Both the position numbers and the translations under genes were made by a program. The notes under the pieces are model-generated. The model had not been told where the DNA came from. It searched no databases and worked only from the letters and a program-made list of their open reading frames with translations. 64,000 bases of DNA from Diphasiastrum complanatum (Eukaryota > Streptophyta > Lycopodiopsida > Lycopodiales > Lycopodiaceae), in assembly GCA_029204225.1 (NCBI GenBank), contig CM055098.1:4958107-5022106 (forward strand). Direction: 5' to 3'. How positions within the stretch are numbered: the first letter of the stretch is position 1; every line of letters begins with the position of its first letter. Shown here piece by piece: positions 54,824 through 64,000 of this stretch.

Positions 54824-57800
54824 AAGTGCAAGAGTTTGAGCGTTTGATCCAAAGAGAGTCCAAAATTAGTAAGTTTTGAGAGCACGAGTTTATATCAAGT
54901 GGTGCATTGTAAGTTTGGAATCCATTATTGTCTTTTGACTTCATGTGCCTTCCTCACATGTGTGGGGGTCTACTAGACTAGAGTGGAAGTCTTCTTCTTT
55001 TTTGGTCCCAAACTAGCATGCTTGAAGATTTTGATAAAATTCCTTATGTTATGAATTGGCAAATCTACAAGGATCTCAAATCCATGGGTAGATTTGGGTT
55101 TGGATCATCCAATATAAATTTTTGATGAGTTATTCAAGTGCCAAAAATCCATTTTTCAAGTTTGATCTGAGATCAAAACATGGAAAGCAGTACAGATCTT
55201 TGAAAACTTGTAAATGGCTGAAATCTCAATTTTTGTGTGTAGAATTGACATATTATGATTGTATGAAACTCAAATTGATTTTATTCAAGCTTTCTTTGTG
55301 AGAATTTGAGGATCAAATTGTGATCCCATTATATTTCTAGAATAGGGAGGAGTCCATATTTGAGTGTTATACAATCTTGGTTGATATCTTGGTGAATCTC
55401 TAGGTGCAAATTTCATCCACTTTTTCAAACTAGTCAAGATTGATGGAAAACTAGGACATAAATTAGCATCAAAATTTATCAAATCCAATTTTGAATAGGG
55501 AGAAGTCCATATTTTACTTTTATACAATCACTAATTTTTCTCATCTTTATTTGGTATGAAAAAATTGGATCAAATTTTTATTATCTTTTTTTAAAGTTCA
55601 ATTTTATAGAAACAAGAGGATGAACATAGTGCGTCTCGACCTTTAAAAAGTTACTGTCGAAGAATTTTGTTTTATTTAAAGAATGTTTCGATTTTGTAGT
55701 CCTAATATTTGAAAATAAAAAAGATGAACTCATAGTTATAACAGATTGTATACAAGAGTCATTAGGGAACATTAGATGATAAATAAGTCAAAGATACTGA
55801 TATTACATTATTAAGAGTCCCAAGATGAGATCCACACAAAGTGATCTCTAGAAAACTATTTACATTGAAAATTTCAGATGATGAGCTCTTAATTGTTTTA
55901 GAGTAATGAATAACAAGGAAATAGTAAAAAAAAGAGTTATCAGCCATACTGATATCTAAAATGATAAATTGTTAACTATGACAAGCATAGAAAGCAAACA
56001 TAGTCAAAAATGCGATGGTTCTAAAATTAAAAAAAAAAAAGATTCACTTTTGCAACGGTCGCGATCCGCCGTCTCGAAGGGCAGAACTTTAGAAGTTCTA
56101 AAAGTAGTGATAGTCTTGAAGGTCACGACAATGTTAATTTATTTTTTAAAGACCGACCGACAAAGCATAACTCACATCTAAAAATATTAACGAATAGCCA
56201 CAAAGTCCAACAGCTTTATGCTTGTTGAAGATGGGCATGCACAAATAAGGGCATGTTACTTACATTGAATGCTTGTCACCTAATTAGAAAAGTTGTTGTA
56301 CTTGGAAGTATATGGCTTTTGTGACAGTTGTACATTGACCTTAATTCATAAAGGAATAGCTTTTAATGCCAATATAAAAATTCTATGTTAGCCTTGTGTG
56401 ACCATGATATAGGAGATCATAAAATCGAAATTGTATTGATTGTATATTGGTTTTGTTTCGTGGTACCAGTGCAACTAGCTCATGTGGTATTAACAAAGAC
56501 AAATATGTTGTTGTAGTAGTCGAATTTATTAAAATGAGAATGAATCTTTCTTTGCTTCAATTTTGCAAGATGAGTTAGGAGAGATAATTGCATTTATTGA
56601 TGGTGAAGACTCTATTAAAAGAAGCCACAACCTCTTGCTTGTGGAAGGTTGTTGACACAGAGGATTGACTTGTCTTAGTCCAAGATTATGAAGTTTTGGT
56701 AGATAATGTTATGACTAAGAAGACAACAACTATAGTTATTGATGCTCTTGATAAAAAAACAAAAGAACCCAAATGAATTTGATGACTTTTGGACATTGTA
56801 ATGTGTACTCCTAAGTCCCTTGAGATTTGTGTAATTATGTTTTTTTATATATTATAAATCACTAAATAAACTTTTTAGTATTATACGTTGTGGGAACATA
56901 GTTAGAAAACATCACATTCTTATTTTTGTTCATTCTTTTAAAGAGATTCAGATACTACTTTTGCAAATAATACACTGAACACATTTCTTAAACTGATTTT
57001 TTGAGTAAAAATATCTTACATAATTCAAAGTGAGTAATTTTAAAATACTATAAATTTTGTTACACATATTACTTTCATGAAAAAAATAGTTATTCAAAAT
57101 TATTGAATTTTATATATTTTGTAAGATTCTAAAAATAGTAATTTTTTACAATTCCATAATATTTAGAAAAATAGTTAGATTTAATATTAGATATATTTTT
57201 ATTTATAATTCCATAAGAAACAACTTAATCTTAAAAATTGTAAACAACACAAAATCATATCAGTTTTTTATAAATAATATTTTTGAAATTTTGTTAATTC
57301 AATAATATTTTTACTTTCTAAATTTTATTTCCTATATATGTCTTTGAGTACATTAATGTAATCTAATATTTTTTTGTTAGCATTGTCACAATAATTATTA
57401 AAATAAAATTTAATGTAAGATAGTAACACATGTTTGTTAAGTATTTTGAATATCAATAATCTTCAAAAAAAAAAAAAAAGTTCAAATTAGAAAAAAAAAA
57501 TCTCAATCATTTCTCTTTTGGAGGTTACCACATTTTACCCAAATAAATAATGTTATTTTTCACAAGCAAAGATTTTTGTCTCAAAAATGCACAAAAGTAC
57601 TTAGCTAATATATATGATTTAATTTACCAATAATAGAAAACAATATCATAATGTTTTGATCTTTAAGAAATATAGGCCTAGCTATTCATATCATATGAAA
57701 TTAAGTGGATATGTGTATAAGTGCTTTTGTCTAATGTGTGTTCTCATTATATTAGACAAGTGATAAAATATACTAACATGTATAACTACTTGACAAGCTT

Positions 57801-58570
57801 TAATTAAATTAAGTAATTTGTGTCAATTTGATAACTTTATATGCATCAAATTGTTCCTTGTGAAACATGGTGTAGAGTTATAAGAGCGACACAAAAAGAG
57901 GGAGATTGACGGATAAACAATAGAGACAAGTAGATAATTTTTTTGTATCTATTGTCTTAGCTGTAATATGATCCATATGGCAGGTCATTTGGATTAGTAT
58001 TTAAGAAGTTAAGACAAATTTTTATTTCTAGCTCTAGTTTTACTAGTTTTCTTCCTTCAAAAATTTCAGATATGTTCTGTTCTAAATTTGACCTATCAAA
58101 TCATCATAATCATTGTTCTTAGCTTTCTAGAAGTACTGAGTTTTTGTGATTTGGATCAATATTGAGAGAGTTATGATCAAATTAGTGAAGGTGGATCAGA
58201 TTTGCCAAAATTCTGAAAATTTCTTTTGTTTTTTTTTTCCAAGTGAGAGAGAAGCACTTTATTTTTTCAAATTTGAAGTTTCATTTCTATGTAAAAAAAT
58301 TCCAACCCTTCATTTGAAATTTCACCACTTTTCACTTTAAAAAAAATTGACCTAACCTAACCCTACGTTCGCCAATTAGGGTAGGAAGAAAAAAAGAGTG
58401 CAAAACCTAGAGATATTATGCCCAATTTTTTAAACTCTATTTTTTTTTACCAAAAAAAGAAATCTAACCCTAAACGCCAGCCCCCCACACCTCTCCCCAC
58501 ACTTTTATCTCCATACTCTTTTTTCTTTGTACCCTCCTATATCTTTCTTTACACCCCTACCCCTCTCTAC

Positions 58571-58573
<3 letters not shown>
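54824..58573. other. long AT-rich spacer, no gene supported
   Basis: About 3.7 kb, extremely AT-rich between 56800 and 57700. Two related segments (AATAGGGAGGAGTCCATATT at 55342 and a close copy at 55494) form a small dispersed repeat. Coding-like words around 56600-56790 do not form a frame or match a family I know. Confidence 0.35.

Positions 58574-58656
<83 letters not shown>
58574..58656. repeat. (CT)n microsatellite
   Basis: About 41 uninterrupted CT units. The Ser-Leu reading frame across it is an artefact. Confidence 0.97.
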
Positions 58657-61439
<2,783 letters not shown>

Positions 61440-61499
61440 TGTAAGAGCCTAACACTTGTGATTAACAATCATAGAGCATATGAAAAAGACCTTGCAATA

Positions 61500-61775
61500 T
61501 CAATGCTCGTCAAATGGATGTGAGGTATCCTCTTCTTAGTTATTTTTCCGTGTTGTATAGAGTGCTCGTGGGGTGCAAGTTATACGCACCGCTTTGTTTG
61601 ATAAGCGGTGGTATTTTCGCCGTGGTATTTTTGCCAACCGTCGGGTCTAGGTATTTCGCTAGACAGTACCAACGGTGAGTGTGACTAGTGTGACGCTTTA
61701 ACCAAGGTGATGTTTTTCAACCACGGATGGTGGACGGACTGCTCTGGTGTTTCACAAAGGTCGAGTCCAGTTGAC
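61500..61775 (+). other. conserved hairpin-rich block in LTR, second copy
   Basis: It aligns with the complement of 18187-18440. Stem-loops: CACCGCTT-TGTTTGAT-AAGCGGTG (61587-61610) and GTCTAG-GTATTTCG-CTAGAC (61645-61664). The counterpart of the third hairpin (61706-61724) is weakened. The GTATTT(T)NG loop string also occurs twice between the hairpins (61610-61635). Confidence 0.6.
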
Positions 61776-63120
61776 ACTCTTCATAAATGACAAAAACGGA
61801 AAACGCTTCCAAACTTGACATTTTATTATTGTTCAGTTCCATCCTAGCGAAGTATAAAGTGTATGTATAAAAACATTTTCTTACTCGTCTATAGAATACA
61901 GTTCAATAATAACTTCAAGTTAATGCTAGTAAGGTGCTTGGCTTCAAGACTTCTCTTGGATTCAGGTAGTGATTAGTAGGTCAAAAAAGTAGCGGGAAGT
62001 AATTTGTTCTCTAAACAAGGCATACGAACTGTATTTTATCATACTATTGCTATAATTTAAAACCATCTCCTACTTGAGGTCGTACAAAATGGCTCACTAT
62101 CATAAATGATTTAACTAACCAAGCCCTACCACCGTTCGCTTGAAGGTAAGAGCAAAAACCCTTCATAAAATTGAGATGAATATAAACGAGAAATTAAGTA
62201 AAGTAGAATTTTTACAACAAATCCACAAATAGCAATGAAAGTCGAGTCATACCTCAAAATGCCGTTAGGTAGCCATTATGTGTGGATACTCTAGTCATGA
62301 ATGCCTCCAATTGAGGCCCATTGCTCTTTATAACATCAACCTTTGTAGCATAAAATCAGTGCCAGACACGTTGATGCAGTTTCTCCCACCTTGCGCGTGT
62401 CGAATTGAGTTGGTGTAAAAAGAGAAAATGAATAATATAAAATTTTCTAGAATATGAACGGTGCGATTGACAAGTTAACGGTTTAGTTGAGAGAAAACTG
62501 AACCAAAAGTCTATAAAAAAAAACAGGCCAAAAAATCAGCCACCAATCAATCAACAAAAATGAGCATGCATGATGGTACAAGCAATCATTAACCTCCCAA
62601 CATCCCACAAGTGAAATCATGCAAGCAACCTCTTTCGCCCTTGCATATCAAGCATTCATGGTGCTTACTAACAACTCATTACTCCACACAAAACAAGTCA
62701 TCTACTACAAGCTCGTTTGAGCAAGCCATAATGAAACCCTAATGACAAAGGAAAGACAAACCACATCCACTCAATCAATCCGAATAGTAATCATCCTCAC
62801 AAATACTCTCACATGAATCAAGCCACACTCGTCACTCACACCCTCAACCAAATACTCAACCCATTCAATCAAACCATTGCAATCTTAACACCATACAAAC
62901 TTTGGATCAAACCCTCATCACCACACTAACATTAGGCATCACCCTTCAACTAGCACTCATCCAACAAACAATCCCCAAGAAACAAGCATCACTCATTACT
63001 AACTATGGAGTTACTAACATCAAGCAACTAATTACAAGGCACTAGCATTGAGCAACATTTAGACACAAAATGAAACTAAACAACAAGCTCACTATATCCT
63101 TAACACAAAGAGTGGCCTCC

Positions 63121-63127
63121 TTTTATA
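63121..63127 (-). promoter_or_regulatory. TATA-box-like site, second LTR copy
   Basis: The complement reads CTATAAAAGGAGGCC, identical to 29826-29840, and the following TTTGTGTTAAG is also kept. It points against the inferred sense direction of the LTR. Confidence 0.5.
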
Positions 63128-64000
63128 GCAAGGGTCCCCCTTCAAAATGAGGCCTTGTCAATTCCCATGCCCTTCAAGCCCTCTTTGCCATTTGTCCTCA
63201 ACTCATTTGATAGTACACCTAATGGCCTCCATAAGAGAGTGGGGGAGTGGTGCATTCAAGGCTCTCTTCCAAAACTAGCCAAGAGGCCAGTTTTGTCAAA
63301 GGCTAGGGAGGCCATTTAAGTTGCCCCCTAGAAGCCCAAAATGTCAATGGCTAGTGGGTGTACCTCCCAATTTTTTTAGCCTCCAAGGTGTTTTGGCAGG
63401 TCGCTTTCATTTTTCTTTGGGTACCTTTGTTTTTTGCTTTTCTTCGATTTTTCAAGGGTCGTGTGCCTACTGCTTATTTTTCTGGGTTTTTGGTTTGTTG
63501 GGTAACCACTTGGCCCGAACATTTCGTTAATTGCCCGTAAATTGCCCAAACTTTGCCGTGAGGATTTCTGTGATTCCTTGACATTGAATCCATATTTCAC
63601 GATCATGTTTTTACCCGAAACTTTTCTTTCTCGTTTTTTTCTTCTGTGGTTGACTTTTTCGGCATTCCAGACTAGGGCTCCCACGACAACACGGTTTCCC
63701 CTAAAAATACACTGAGTGATCATATATTAGTACATGGTGAGATTTTAGCACGGTCATGCCGACTATTTTTTTTACTATTGGCCATTTTTTTGAAAAGCCA
63801 TAAAATATTTCTAAGGCCACAAAATTTGCTCTAGCCTCATTTAGGGCGGGCTGGGACCCAATTCTAGGTGGACCGACATTTTTGGCTCGGATTTTACAAA
63901 AATTGACCACAAAATATTTTTGACGATTTTTCTCGAAAGTCAATTTCTTACTTTTAAACTGCGTCTAGCCACTTTAGTTGTGGGCTGGGACCCAATTCTA

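Larger units (their letters stand above)
61440..64000 (+). mobile_element. LTR of family A, truncated by window end
   Basis: Starts TGTAAGAGCC at 61440, aligned with the TGTAAGAA start of the minus-strand LTR at 18498. The first ~330 bases match 18187-18498, and the last ~600 match 17101-17650 and the 28810 relic (on the opposite strand). A sense-strand TATA-like site (GTATAAAAAC) lies near 61867. The expected CTAACA end and primer-binding site would fall just beyond 64000. It is about 1.1 kb longer than the 17-kb copy because it keeps the middle section (61800-63400). The reading frames at 63321-63943 are spurious. Confidence 0.6.

Overview
The window is nuclear DNA from a land plant with a large, repeat-rich genome. 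The evidence is one intact pentatricopeptide-repeat (PPR) gene of the plant-organelle type, plant Ty3/gypsy, Ty1/copia and non-LTR retroelements nested in one another, long AT-rich spacers, microsatellites, and a decayed nuclear 18S rDNA fragment. I cannot name the species; a fern, gymnosperm or other large-genome lineage would fit, but that is a guess. There are no operons, and almost every coding-like stretch apart from the PPR gene is a broken mobile-element gene.

Layout. 1-7.4 kb: AT-rich spacer, an unrecognised CpG-rich decayed gene with one visible intron (4.39-6.42 kb), and a second unrecognised broken gene on the minus strand (6.38-7.40 kb). 7.5-10.7 kb: a direct-repeat pair flanking a ~70-bp dyad array and a long (GA)n tract. 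12.08-12.44 kb: a perfect 179-bp tandem duplication. 14-18.5 kb: the 5' part of a minus-strand Ty3/gypsy element (gag, motif-rich leader, primer-binding site, 1.4-kb LTR). 22.2-26.3 kb: a copia-type LTR with primer-binding site, a dead gypsy integrase fragment with its 3' LTR start, and a minus-strand copia fragment.

26.9-31.7 kb: an antisense 18S rDNA pseudogene split by nested insertions: a ~1.2-kb non-coding LTR element, a ~2.4-kb LTR relic, and inside that a 709-bp hAT-like MITE with an 8-bp target-site duplication. 33.0-35.7 kb: the PPR gene (minus strand, At4g30825/BFA2 type, probably chloroplast RNA stabilisation), with a 76-bp minisatellite upstream. 37.3-40.5 kb: a decayed non-LTR retrotransposon whose domain order resembles R2-type elements. 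40.86-40.95 kb: a near-perfect 37-bp-stem hairpin. 41.8-42.3 kb: a minus-strand gypsy integrase fragment.

43.4-53.6 kb: a nearly complete 10.1-kb Ty3/gypsy element with both LTRs and a likely 5-bp target duplication. It has gag, a protease-less pol with dead catalytic sites, and an extra coiled-coil coding region downstream of pol. 53.6-61.4 kb: AT-rich spacer, minisatellites, (CT)n and (TG)n tracts and weak gag-like remains. 61.4-64 kb: a second copy of the LTR family seen at 17-18.5 kb, truncated by the window edge.

The most interesting signals not explained by simple coding content are: a ~260-bp block shared by two LTR copies that has conserved hairpins with a compensatory change and a reused loop; short motifs iterated in both orientations in the leaders of two related gypsy elements; the long hairpin at 40.9 kb; and the R2-like architecture of the non-LTR element.
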